A stretch of 64,000 nucleotides of DNA. It comes from Nostoc sp. B(2019). Its GTDB lineage: Bacteria > Cyanobacteriota > Cyanobacteriia > Cyanobacteriales > Nostocaceae. Positions within the stretch are counted from its first letter, which is position 1; each line of letters begins with the position of its first letter. A model generated the notes under the pieces. The model did not search any database and was not told where the DNA came from. It worked only from the letters and a program-made list of their open reading frames with translations. Below are positions 43,842 to 52,784 of this stretch, in pieces. The translations under genes were made by a program, and so were the position numbers. The stretch is from assembly GCF_010091925.1 (NCBI RefSeq), contig NZ_WVID01000020.1, positions 62,001 to 126,000 of the forward strand, read 5' to 3'.

Positions 43842-45353
43842 GTGATCAAACAAGTCAAATGGTCGGAAAATCAGGTTACATCTCAGCAAATAGCAGAATT
43901 TGAAACCGAGGTGCGATCGCAACAAGTTCAAACAACAGAAAATCAGGTAACGCCTGCACCAGCGCCAGACTCAGAGGCCGAGATAATACCACCAGAAAAT
44001 AGTTCCCGTAGCGTCGTCGAATCTGTGGGCGCGATTCCCAACCAGCTTTATGAGAGACTGGGCTTGACCATGCCTCGATGGCTGTTGTGGATATTGACGA
44101 TTGTCTTAGGAATCATCTTATCTGGGTTACTAGTTTCGACTTTAGCGCTATGGACTCCGTTATGGAGCAACTTAGATCGAACAGATGAAGATTTAGCGAC
44201 TGCTGGTAAAGATGAGCAAAAAATGCCGCTACCTGGGGAGTTATGGAGCAAACTCTCTCAGTACCAGCTATCACGACCGATGAATATTTTAATTATGGGC
44301 ATTGAACCAGTTAAGGGTACTGTTGATGGTTCACCAGAAAGCTTTGCTGGTAAAAGTGATACTATGCTGCTTGTCCGGCTAAACCCCGGCGATAAATCTG
44401 TACGTGTGCTTTCGATTCCCAAAGATACAATGATCGCGATCCCCGAAAAGGGAGAGCAAGGATTAACTAAAGTATCGGATGCCAATGCCCAAGGCGGCCC
44501 AGTCTTGGCAGCACGAGTAGTCAGCCGTACCTTAAATAATGCACCAATTGATCGCTATATCCGTATATCCACCAGTGGCTTACGGCAGTTAGTCGATCAG
44601 TTAGGCGGGGTAGAGGTGTTTGTTCCCAAATCAATGGAATATAAAGACACCGCCAGTCGGCTGTCGATTGATTTAGTTAGTGGCTGGCAAACTCTAAACG
44701 GTGAACAGGCAGAACAGTTTGCCCGGTTCCGCGAAACAGGGTTAGGAGATTTACCAAGAGTGCAGCGACAACAAGCACTAATAGCAGCATTGCTGCAACG
44801 TCTCAACAGTCCTACCGTCTTACCCAGGTTGCCTCAATTAACTCGCTTAATGCGAAAATACTTTGACACCAACCTGAAGATGGAAGAAATGATGGCGTTG
44901 GTGAACTTCGGCCTCAACCTAGAACGAGATAATTTTCAAATGACCGTGTTGCCTGGTGCATTTAGCCGTTTTAGCAAAGACCCTAATAGCTATTGGCTAA
45001 ACATGACTGGACAACAGAGCCTATTGAATGATTATGTTGGGGTGAATGTACCTGGTCTAAAGCCAGATATGCGCCGGGTTCCTAACCTCAAAATTGCTAT
45101 TCAAAATGCTTCTAATCAACCTCAGCTAACTGAAAAAGTTATTGCTTATCTCAAACAGAAAGGCTTTACTAATATTTACAAAGCACCTGATTGGCCTGAT
45201 ACCCAACGTCAAACTCAAATTGTTGTTCAAAAAGGGAACCGACGAGTAGGAGTTGACTTGCAAAAAGTCTTAGGCTTGGGTCAAATAGAGGTGTCAGCGA
45301 TCGGCGATTTAGAATCTGACCTGACAATCCGTATTGGGAAAGATTGGAAATAG
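43842..45353 (+). CDS. LytR-CpsA-Psr (LCP) family protein
   Basis: 503 residues from the GTG at 43842, chosen because GGGGAG lies six bases before it (a TTG at 43824 is possible). After an acidic N-terminal tail and a membrane helix (about 80-103) comes the LCP catalytic domain (NILIMGIEP, SDTMLLVRLNPGDKSVRVLS, IPKDTMIAIP, GPVLAARVVSRTLN, ARFRETGLGDLPRVQRQQAL), which attaches glycopolymers to peptidoglycan. A LytR_C domain ends the protein (about 400-500; LKIAIQNASNQPQLTEKVIA). It is divergent from manC. Confidence 0.9.
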   Translation: MIKQVKWSENQVTSQQIAEFETEVRSQQVQTTENQVTPAPAPDSEAEIIPPENSSRSVVESVGAIPNQLYERLGLTMPRWLLWILTIVLGIILSGLLVSTLALWTPLWSNLDRTDEDLATAGKDEQKMPLPGELWSKLSQYQLSRPMNILIMGIEPVKGTVDGSPESFAGKSDTMLLVRLNPGDKSVRVLSIPKDTMIAIPEKGEQGLTKVSDANAQGGPVLAARVVSRTLNNAPIDRYIRISTSGLRQLVDQLGGVEVFVPKSMEYKDTASRLSIDLVSGWQTLNGEQAEQFARFRETGLGDLPRVQRQQALIAALLQRLNSPTVLPRLPQLTRLMRKYFDTNLKMEEMMALVNFGLNLERDNFQMTVLPGAFSRFSKDPNSYWLNMTGQQSLLNDYVGVNVPGLKPDMRRVPNLKIAIQNASNQPQLTEKVIAYLKQKGFTNIYKAPDWPDTQRQTQIVVQKGNRRVGVDLQKVLGLGQIEVSAIGDLESDLTIRIGKDWK

Positions 45354-45406
45354 TCAAGAGTCAAGAGTCAAGGGTCAAAATTAATTACTCTGGACTTTTG
45401 ACTCAA
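45354..45406. repeat. AGTCAAG heptad repeats
   Basis: AGTCAAGAGTCAAGAGTCAA-type heptads begin directly after the LCP stop; the opposite orientation of the same unit (TTTTGACTC) follows near 45398. Confidence 0.7.
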
Positions 45407-45417
45407 AAAATAAAGTT

Positions 45418-45924
45418 ATGAAAAAGATTTTGGTTCGCTTTTTTAGTTTGATTGTAATCTTGATGCTGGCTTGGCTGTGGATATTACTTAGTTCAAAACC
45501 AGCTTTTGCTCAAATCAACACAATTAACTATAACAATATCAATTTAGAGAATCGTGACTTTTCTAACGCTGATTTGGCAGGCGTAACCTTTGTAGCGGCG
45601 GAAATGCGGGGTACAAATTTCCAAGGGGCCAATTTAACAAACGCAATTCTCACTAAAGGAGTTTTATTAAAAGCAAATTTAGAAGGCGCAAACCTAACGG
45701 GTGCTTTGATCGATCGCGTCACTATGGATGGTGCAAACCTGAAAAATGCCATTTTTACAGAAGCAACTTTAACCCGCAGCCGCTTTTTCGATGCTGATAT
45801 CACTGGCGCTGATTTTACAGATGCTTTGATTGACCGCTATCAAGTATCGCTCATGTGCAAACAAGCTGATGGGATAAATCCAGTGACAGGTGTTTCCACG
45901 CGAGAGAGTTTGGGATGTCGCTAG
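45418..45924 (+). CDS. Secreted pentapeptide-repeat protein
   Basis: A 168-residue protein with a signal peptide (about 1-31; LIVILMLAWLWILLSSKPAF) and about 18 A(D/N)LXX pentapeptide repeats between residues 40 and 145 (FSNADLAGVTF, ANLTNAILTKG, ANLEGANLTGALI). These fold into a right-handed square beta-helix. The C-terminus carries a pair of Cys (MCKQ, LGCR) that may form a disulfide. The function is unknown, as for most cyanobacterial members. Confidence 0.85.
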   Translation: MKKILVRFFSLIVILMLAWLWILLSSKPAFAQINTINYNNINLENRDFSNADLAGVTFVAAEMRGTNFQGANLTNAILTKGVLLKANLEGANLTGALIDRVTMDGANLKNAIFTEATLTRSRFFDADITGADFTDALIDRYQVSLMCKQADGINPVTGVSTRESLGCR

Positions 45925-45973
45925 TCAACGGATAATTGATAACTGATAACTGCTAACTGATAACTTAATATTC

Positions 45974-47578
45974 GTGACACAACAAGAACAAAAACCTTCT
46001 CGTTCTTTTGCTGGAATTGCTGGTATTGTTGCCGCAGCCACATTAATTAGTAAAATCTTTGGTTTAGTGCGGCAGCAAGCGATCGCTGCCGCTTTTGGTG
46101 TTGGTGCTGCTGCTACAGCTTATAGTTATGCCTACGTTATCCCTGGGTTTTTATTTACAATCTTAGGTGGTGTCAATGGGCCAATACACAGTGCGATCGT
46201 TAGCGTATTAGCCAAGCGTAAGCGAGAAGAAGCCGCTTCCCTCGTAGAGACAGTAACAACGCTGGTGGCTGGATTGCTGTTGCTGGTGACAGTTGCTCAG
46301 ATTTTTTTGGCAGATGCGATCATTGATATTGTCGGTCATGGGTTGAATGCGACAACCAGAGCGATCGCTGTCCAACAAATCCAGATTATGGCCCCAATGG
46401 CGCTATTTTCTGGCTTAATAGGCATTGGTTTCGGTACTCTCAATGCAGCTAATCAGTATTGGTTGCTCTCCATTAGTCCTCTATTATCAAGCATTACTGT
46501 TGTTATCGGCATTGTTATCTTGTCTATGCAACATGGCAAAGATATCATCAAGCCCGAATACGCTTTTATTGGTGGCATGGTATTGGCTTGGGGAACCTTA
46601 GCCGGGGCAATTCTTCAGTGGTTGGTGCAGCTAGTTGTGCAATGGCGATTGGGACTTGGGACATTACGTCTGCGGTTTGATTTCAAATCTCCCGGTGTCC
46701 AAGAAGCCATTAAGATTATGACTCCGGCAACTATTTCTTCAGGCATGATGCCGATTAACTTTGCTACTGTCCTTTATTTTGCTAGTCCTATTCCTGGTGC
46801 TGCTGCGGGCTTTAACTATGCCAATTTGCTTGTGCAGACTCCTTTAGGCATTATTTCTAATATCATTTTACTGCCTTTATTACCGATATTTGCCCAACTT
46901 GCCGCTCCAGAACATTGGCCTGCTCTCAAACTACGTATTCGCCAAGGATTACTACTGACTGCTTTTACTATGTTGCCTCTAGGGGCGTTGATGGTGGTGC
47001 TAGCTGTACCCATCGTAAAAATAGTATATGAGCGGGGTGCTTTCACACAAGACGCCACAAAATTAGTTTCATCTCTGCTAATAGCTTACGGAATTGGGAT
47101 GTTTGCCTATCTGGGGCGTGATGTTTTGGTGCGGGTGTTTTATGCTTTGGGCGATGGACAGACACCTTTTCGCATCAGTACTTTTAATATTTTCCTCAAC
47201 GCCGCACTAGATTGGGCTTTAGTTGGGCCTTTTGGTGCTCCCGGTTTGGTGTTAGCAACAGTAGGCGTAAATTGTAGTTCAATGTTGATGCTGTTATTTT
47301 TGCTCGATCGCAAACTCAACGGTTTACCCTGGCGTGAGTGGAGTGTGCCAATTTTGGGTTTAACTGCGGGTAGCGTCGTCGCTGGGTTAGCAAGCTTTCT
47401 CACCCTTGTTATTTGTCAGCAGTTATTAGGTGAAGAAGGTTTACTAATTCTGCTATTGCAGTTATGTATATCTGGCTTCGTGGGGATCGCTGTGTTTGCA
47501 GCGATCGCTTCATGGATGAAAATACCAGAGGTGAATATTTTTATATCTCGTCTGCGTCAGCGCTTTTTAAAGAAATAA
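45974..47578 (+). CDS. murJ: Lipid II flippase MurJ (MviN)
   Basis: A 534-residue polytopic membrane protein starting at a GTG. It has about 14 hydrophobic helices and the family signatures ISKIFGLVRQQAIAAAFG near the N-terminus, VYERGAFTQDATKL and YALGDGQTPFRISTF. MurJ flips lipid-linked peptidoglycan precursor to the outer face of the plasma membrane. It follows the pentapeptide-repeat gene and converges on the amylase gene. Confidence 0.93.
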   Translation: MTQQEQKPSRSFAGIAGIVAAATLISKIFGLVRQQAIAAAFGVGAAATAYSYAYVIPGFLFTILGGVNGPIHSAIVSVLAKRKREEAASLVETVTTLVAGLLLLVTVAQIFLADAIIDIVGHGLNATTRAIAVQQIQIMAPMALFSGLIGIGFGTLNAANQYWLLSISPLLSSITVVIGIVILSMQHGKDIIKPEYAFIGGMVLAWGTLAGAILQWLVQLVVQWRLGLGTLRLRFDFKSPGVQEAIKIMTPATISSGMMPINFATVLYFASPIPGAAAGFNYANLLVQTPLGIISNIILLPLLPIFAQLAAPEHWPALKLRIRQGLLLTAFTMLPLGALMVVLAVPIVKIVYERGAFTQDATKLVSSLLIAYGIGMFAYLGRDVLVRVFYALGDGQTPFRISTFNIFLNAALDWALVGPFGAPGLVLATVGVNCSSMLMLLFLLDRKLNGLPWREWSVPILGLTAGSVVAGLASFLTLVICQQLLGEEGLLILLLQLCISGFVGIAVFAAIASWMKIPEVNIFISRLRQRFLKK

Positions 47579-47587
47579 CCTGCGTGT

Positions 47588-47628
47588 GGTTAGATCCCCG
47601 ACTTCTTCAAGAAGTCGGGGATCTAACC
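47588..47628. terminator. Perfect 19-bp palindrome between convergent genes
   Basis: Arms at 47588-47606 (GGTTAGATCCCCGACTTCT) and 47610-47628 are exact complements around TCA. It lies between the convergent stops of murJ and the amylase, so it probably terminates both; it may also be an interspersed repeat. Confidence 0.7.
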
Positions 47629-47640
47629 AGCCTGCAAATT

Positions 47641-49569
47641 CTACGATTCTCGTCCCGATGCCCAAGTATCACGCCATTTGACAGTGCCTTCTTTGGCAAT
47701 CACCCAGCGGCGGTTAACGAGATTTTCCCGCAAAGGCGATCGCCCTTCCCGCCACATGGCATATTTGTAAGCAATCAGTTTACCAGCACTCTCATCAAAG
47801 GGAATTTCAGCAGACCAGGTATTTGAGTTGATGTACTCTAGAGGGTACGCTTTGCCGATATCCCAATTACCCAACTCTGGACAGTCTCCAGTCACGACAA
47901 TAGTTTCGCCGGGTTGGGTATTCACCCCATTGAGTTGCACGCGCACTATAGTTTGCCCTTTGATCCGTTCCCCAACGTGGCTGAAAACAAGTACTCCTCG
48001 TTCTTCAAGTGGCAGATTATAAATCTTACCGTCTTTGACCTCATATTTATTGCGAGTCACCACGCAGGTATGTTCTCCATCGGGTAATTCTGTTTCTACT
48101 TCTGGTAGGGTGACTTCTCCTCCCCGATTCAGAGCTACAAAACACACAGAGTCACGATAGCGACGCACGTAACAATAAGTATCGGGTGTCAGGTATTTTT
48201 GCCAGTGGCTACCCATCGACACTGCGGGATTTAGTCGCCGTAATCCAGACAGTAGCCTGATGCAGCGATAAACCTCACTATCCTTATCCCAATTTTCCAT
48301 CATCGGGCGGTTGTAAGGATCATTTCCGCCATCAGTATCATTATGTAGATACTGTTCTGTACCGTAATAGATACAGGGAATGCCGCGAGATGTCATAATG
48401 AGGGCGATCGCCACCTTAAGCATCGCTGGATCAGGGTTCAGCGATTGGAAGCGAGGCATATCGTGGTTGTCGATAAAGGTGACTAACTCTGTAGCCCCAC
48501 TGTAGCGAAAGTCTTGGTCGAAGATATATTGAATTGTGTGGAAGCCGTTTTCTGAACCTTGTGCCAATGCTGCTCGAATTGCTACGCACAGCCCAAAGTC
48601 TAGCATGGTCATGCCAGAGTGATTGGCAAATTCAACGGAGCGATCGTCACTAGGATTACTGTAAATCCACTCACCAAAAATAAATACATCTGGCTTGTGA
48701 TTGCTCATATCACCAGTAAATTCTTGCCAAAACCAGATGGGCATGTGCTTAACAGTATCCACCCGCAGTGCATCCACACCCCGGTCTAGCCATTGTTTAA
48801 TTGCTGACTTAATATACTCACGATATTCAGTATTATTTTCGTTGAAAGTTGCTAGACCAGCTAGTTCACAGTTCTGTACTTGCCAATCGTCTTCCCAATT
48901 TTGCACTTCACCATAGTGGTGATACCAGTGATTGACATCATCGTTAAAGTCAGCAATTTTGACGCCATCATCATACAATTCACCTTTACTACCGCTAGTA
49001 TCAGGGCTGCTATGGTTGCAGACAATATCCAGCACCAACTTCATATTGCGTTTGTGGAGTTCTGCAACTAACCGATCAAAGGTTGTATTTTTTTCTTCCT
49101 GAGTCGCGTTTAAAGAAGGGTTTTCTCCCTCACCAATGTAGCGAGGATTGAGCCGCTTAAAGTCTTTTGTCCAATAGCCATGTAGCGCCGCGTTACCAAC
49201 AAATAACTCTTCAACCTGCTCAAAAAGAGGAGTTAACCAAACAGCAGTCACTCCCATATTTTGCAGATAGTCCAATTTATCGATGACACCTTGCAAGTCA
49301 CCACCCCAGTACTTACCCCAATCTTGTCCAGTTGGATCGTACAGTTCTGAGTTTTCACCTTCGCTATTATTTGGATCGCCGTCATGAAAGCGATCCACTA
49401 CGAGAAAGTAAATTGTTTCCTGACGAAACTCAATATCCCTAGTGTAGAGAAACTCTAGAGCGATTTCTGTGTCTGATGGTGGAGTCTGTATGAGAGCTTC
49501 TACTTTTTCTGTTGCAGAATCAACTTTGTATTGATCTGGTGAAAACTGGGATGGAGGGGTTTTAACCAT
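47641..49569 (-). CDS. GH13 alpha-amylase family protein with CBM20
   Basis: A 642-residue glycoside hydrolase. The GH13 barrel shows all key regions: LDIVCNHSSPD (region I), GVDALRVDTVKHM (nucleophile Asp), FIFGEWIYSN (acid/base Glu) and FIDNHDMPRF (third Asp). The C-terminal about 100 residues form a starch-binding CBM20 (VRVQLNGVNTQPGETIVVTG, CPELGNWDIGKAYPL, WSAEIPFDESAGKLIAYKY). No signal peptide is seen, so it probably acts on internal glycogen. Confidence 0.92.
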   Translation of the reverse strand: MVKTPPSQFSPDQYKVDSATEKVEALIQTPPSDTEIALEFLYTRDIEFRQETIYFLVVDRFHDGDPNNSEGENSELYDPTGQDWGKYWGGDLQGVIDKLDYLQNMGVTAVWLTPLFEQVEELFVGNAALHGYWTKDFKRLNPRYIGEGENPSLNATQEEKNTTFDRLVAELHKRNMKLVLDIVCNHSSPDTSGSKGELYDDGVKIADFNDDVNHWYHHYGEVQNWEDDWQVQNCELAGLATFNENNTEYREYIKSAIKQWLDRGVDALRVDTVKHMPIWFWQEFTGDMSNHKPDVFIFGEWIYSNPSDDRSVEFANHSGMTMLDFGLCVAIRAALAQGSENGFHTIQYIFDQDFRYSGATELVTFIDNHDMPRFQSLNPDPAMLKVAIALIMTSRGIPCIYYGTEQYLHNDTDGGNDPYNRPMMENWDKDSEVYRCIRLLSGLRRLNPAVSMGSHWQKYLTPDTYCYVRRYRDSVCFVALNRGGEVTLPEVETELPDGEHTCVVTRNKYEVKDGKIYNLPLEERGVLVFSHVGERIKGQTIVRVQLNGVNTQPGETIVVTGDCPELGNWDIGKAYPLEYINSNTWSAEIPFDESAGKLIAYKYAMWREGRSPLRENLVNRRWVIAKEGTVKWRDTWASGRES

Positions 49570-50187
49570 AAAAAAACTCAGAATTTCCTATAATTCAAGT
49601 CTGTAGAGCCAACAGTACAGCATTCTGGAGTATGTGTAACTACAAACATCGGTATTATGCCATCCTTCCCACGGTGTAGCTATCTATCGCTAGCTAGTTT
49701 ATAGTTCTGTCCATAGACATAATTCACGCGCTAGAGGATAAAAATAAAGGAATATAGCAGATATTAGAGGAATTTGATTTTTAATAAAAATTTATAGTAT
49801 CTTGCCATAGCCTGGGGAAATGCTGAAGCTAACTTGTCTGTTAGTTGAGGTAGATCCATGATGTGTGGCGATCGCAACTTTTACTAGTTAGCCATTTTCT
49901 AACTACAAATTTGGACAATTGTCAATATTTAATTGACACAAATCCCGTCAAATAGCGATCCTAACTATATGTTCTTGCCCTTGGATCAGATGAGAACTTA
50001 TAAAAGTGTTAAAACAATTTATAATCAGATTTTTTATGATATTCAGTAATTTATCTTCAGATTAGCGTAACTACAAGTAATATTTATTCTTTTGGAAAAG
50101 GCTGTGAAGAAAAAAGATTAGTGGCGGCTCGCACGTCAGAGTCAACTATTAAGACCAAGGTATTTTCTCGAAAAAAGGTAATCATGC
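49570..50187. other. Long AT-rich intergenic region
   Basis: 618 bases divergent between the amylase and lipase-like genes. I see no gene, repeat array or RNA. One imperfect inverted repeat (TTGTCAATATTTAATTGACA) lies at about 49918-49937 and could be an operator. Confidence 0.4.
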
Positions 50188-51459
50188 ATGACCAATCAAA
50201 ACATTATGAGATTTCCCAAGGGTCGCACAGCATTTTTTCTCATTCACGGCGTCGGCGAACAAAATCCTTTTGAAACTGTGGACTATTTCGCCCAGAACTT
50301 GCTCAAATACTTTGATAAGCAGAATTTACCTTTTAAGCTAGAACACTTAATTGCTAAGCGCAGACTATCCAATGGCTCTGTTTGGACAGAAAGCTTTGTT
50401 AGATTGAGTTCAACAGATACCGCTCAAGACTGGCTAATTGATGTTCATGAGTACTACTGGGCACCTAATACAGAAAATAAAATTAGTGTACCTGAAATGT
50501 TGCAATGGGCAGAGCGGACGCTTGATGGAACAATCGAGTTTTATAGCCGCAAGCAGAACCAAGTTTTATTAGATGCGCTTCTCGCTAACAAAAAGAGGCA
50601 AAGCTTATTTACATATCGCCTACGCTGGCTCACCATATTACTACGGCTATTTAACTTTGTTTATCCAGGGTTGCGACTGGTGCTTTGGTTAATTCTTTCG
50701 TTTGTAGGCCCATTTCTTCGAGGTCGTTTTCTGCAATCAGCCTGGAAGCTAAGTAAACAAATTATCACTCCGCCCTTAGTTAATTATGTTGGTGATATAG
50801 CTATCTATAGCATTACTGACCGGAAATCACCTTACCAAAAGATTCGCCAACAAATAGTTACAGAATCCTTAACATTGCTAAAAGCAATTCTCAAGGATAA
50901 GCAAGCAAATTACGACCAGGTAATAATGGCTGGACATTCTCTCGGTAGTTGTATTGCCTACGACACATTGAATCTTCTCTGTATTGAAACCAGTCTTTCT
51001 CAAGATAAGACAAAAAGTCTCTTGCTGAATAAAATTCAAGGATTAATTACCTTTGGTTCACCACTAGACAAAATCGCCTTTTTCTTCCGAGAAGTAGCAC
51101 AAGAGGGCCAGTATATTCGACAGCGGATGTTAGAACACCTCAACTCCTTCCGCGTGAAATCAGAATTTGCGCTGCAAAGTTCGTACTTGACCAACAACCC
51201 AGTAGAATGCAAGCTTGATCAAGTCCGTTGGGTCAATTACTACCATTTGAAAGACCCAATCAGCGGTCATTTGGATTACTATGAGAACCTAGATAACGTT
51301 GAAATGAAATCTCAGACATCCTGGGGTGTCCAAGGACACCTTTGTTATTGGATCGATCCAAATTTCTACGAAAACATCGCCGATCGCTTCTTGTATGCCT
51401 CAAATAAAGATGGGGGAAGTCAGGAGTTTTGGCAGCAAGCGGATTACAGCAAGGCTTAG
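50188..51459 (+). CDS. Alpha/beta-hydrolase-like (lipase-like) protein
   Basis: A 423-residue protein of no clear family. It has a hydrolase-like N-terminal strand and turn (RTAFFLIHGVGEQNPFETVD, the HGxGxQ oxyanion region), a hydrophobic segment at about 155-190, and the nucleophile elbow QVIMAGHSLGSCIAYDTLN (Ser in GHSLG) at about 245-263. GLITFGSPLDKIAFFF follows, as in lipases. A His near the C-terminus (VQGHLCYW) may complete the triad. It may hydrolyse lipids at a membrane; the substrate is unknown. Confidence 0.65.
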   Translation: MTNQNIMRFPKGRTAFFLIHGVGEQNPFETVDYFAQNLLKYFDKQNLPFKLEHLIAKRRLSNGSVWTESFVRLSSTDTAQDWLIDVHEYYWAPNTENKISVPEMLQWAERTLDGTIEFYSRKQNQVLLDALLANKKRQSLFTYRLRWLTILLRLFNFVYPGLRLVLWLILSFVGPFLRGRFLQSAWKLSKQIITPPLVNYVGDIAIYSITDRKSPYQKIRQQIVTESLTLLKAILKDKQANYDQVIMAGHSLGSCIAYDTLNLLCIETSLSQDKTKSLLLNKIQGLITFGSPLDKIAFFFREVAQEGQYIRQRMLEHLNSFRVKSEFALQSSYLTNNPVECKLDQVRWVNYYHLKDPISGHLDYYENLDNVEMKSQTSWGVQGHLCYWIDPNFYENIADRFLYASNKDGGSQEFWQQADYSKA

Positions 51460-51624
51460 TTACCGCTGGAGAGACACTTTCAATACGGTTTATTCACACC
51501 TGTGCGACACCAGGTAAGCCTTGCAAACCTCCGATGCAGGAATTTAACCGCATTATTAAACTAAACTACTCATTGACACTTTCAATTTATTATTACTAGA
51601 AAGCCATTGGCTAAGGTAGCAATT

Positions 51625-52677
51625 ATGACCAAATACGACAAGATTTTTAAATCACAAAAGACATCAGAAGAGTCACTGAGTCCAGAAGAAGCCGTAGCAG
51701 CGATCGCAGTTGTCACCGCCGTTGCAGATTCATCCATTGAAGATGTAGATGCAGAAAGTTTAGCAGGTATCCTCTGGGAGTTCGAGGTCTTTGAGGAATA
51801 CTCAGAAGATGAAACTACAGAAATAGTCGATAGACTCATAGGCATTGTAGAAGACGAAGGACTCGGCCCTTTGTTTAATGCTGCAAAAAAAGCTCTCTCA
51901 GATGAACTAGTGCTGGATGGTTTTGCTGCTGGGGTAATAGTGCTTTTGGACGAAGAAGAACTGATTATCTCCAACCAGAAACAACCGTACCTCAAAAAAC
52001 TCCAAGAGGCTTTGGAACTTGAAGATGAAGAAGCCGAGGAAATCATCAAGGAAGTAATTGCAGCCTTTCAAGAAGCAGAAGATGAAGAATATGCAGATGA
52101 CGAAGATGAAACAATAGCAGTAGAAAGCTATAACCAACAAGCATATAAGTCGCCATTAGGTAACTTTACAGTCCCCATTCCAGTTGACTCTCAGCAGGGG
52201 GGTAAGATTCAGAGTCAAGAAGGGGTAGTTGGCTTTTCTGATGACTTTGGCACATTGCTGAGAATCGATTATTATCCTCTCCCCCCAGATCAAGTAGAGG
52301 AACTAGAGTCTGTTGGACAGGAAGAATATTTCCAATCAATTCTAGTAGACAAATATGTACCTCAAGCAATTTTTGCCAACATACCAGATGCTCAGGTGGA
52401 ATTTACTGAATATCTAAAGGACACTTTAGAGGGAGCTTACTATGTATTGGTCAATATGCCAAAAGGCTCGACAATTTCCAAACAAGAAAATAACGGAACT
52501 GCTATCAGACTAGATGCATACCGAGGACTTCTCACCTTTATTAGTGGTGAATTTTTGTATATAGTTAGCAGCCAGCGCAGCTTTTTTAACGGCGAAACTC
52601 CCGGTTCTTTTGAAGAAGAAGCTGAGAGCATCAAAGACAATATTTTAGAGTTTGTTGAGACTATAGAGTTCACTTAG
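51625..52677 (+). CDS. Acidic protein with TerB-like N-terminal domain
   Basis: A 350-residue, strongly acidic protein from the ATG at 51625; a TTG at 51607 is upstream. Residues about 15-130 are helical with SPEEAVAAIAVVTAVADSSI and ETTEIVDRLIGI, resembling TerB-like tellurite-resistance domains. A Glu/Asp-rich helix (about 145-165) and a beta-rich C-terminal domain (YKSPLGNFTVPIPVDSQQGG onward) follow, ending in a helical tail. Function is unknown. It follows the lipase-like gene by about 165 bases in the same direction. Confidence 0.6.
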   Translation: MTKYDKIFKSQKTSEESLSPEEAVAAIAVVTAVADSSIEDVDAESLAGILWEFEVFEEYSEDETTEIVDRLIGIVEDEGLGPLFNAAKKALSDELVLDGFAAGVIVLLDEEELIISNQKQPYLKKLQEALELEDEEAEEIIKEVIAAFQEAEDEEYADDEDETIAVESYNQQAYKSPLGNFTVPIPVDSQQGGKIQSQEGVVGFSDDFGTLLRIDYYPLPPDQVEELESVGQEEYFQSILVDKYVPQAIFANIPDAQVEFTEYLKDTLEGAYYVLVNMPKGSTISKQENNGTAIRLDAYRGLLTFISGEFLYIVSSQRSFFNGETPGSFEEEAESIKDNILEFVETIEFT

Positions 52678-52784
52678 TCTCAATATCTGTGCAATGTCTC
52701 TTGACTCGACGCAAGCATCTACGCTCTTGATAGATTGTAATAAAGGGGCAATGTTTAACGACAGACCCCCTTTAAGTATCGATA

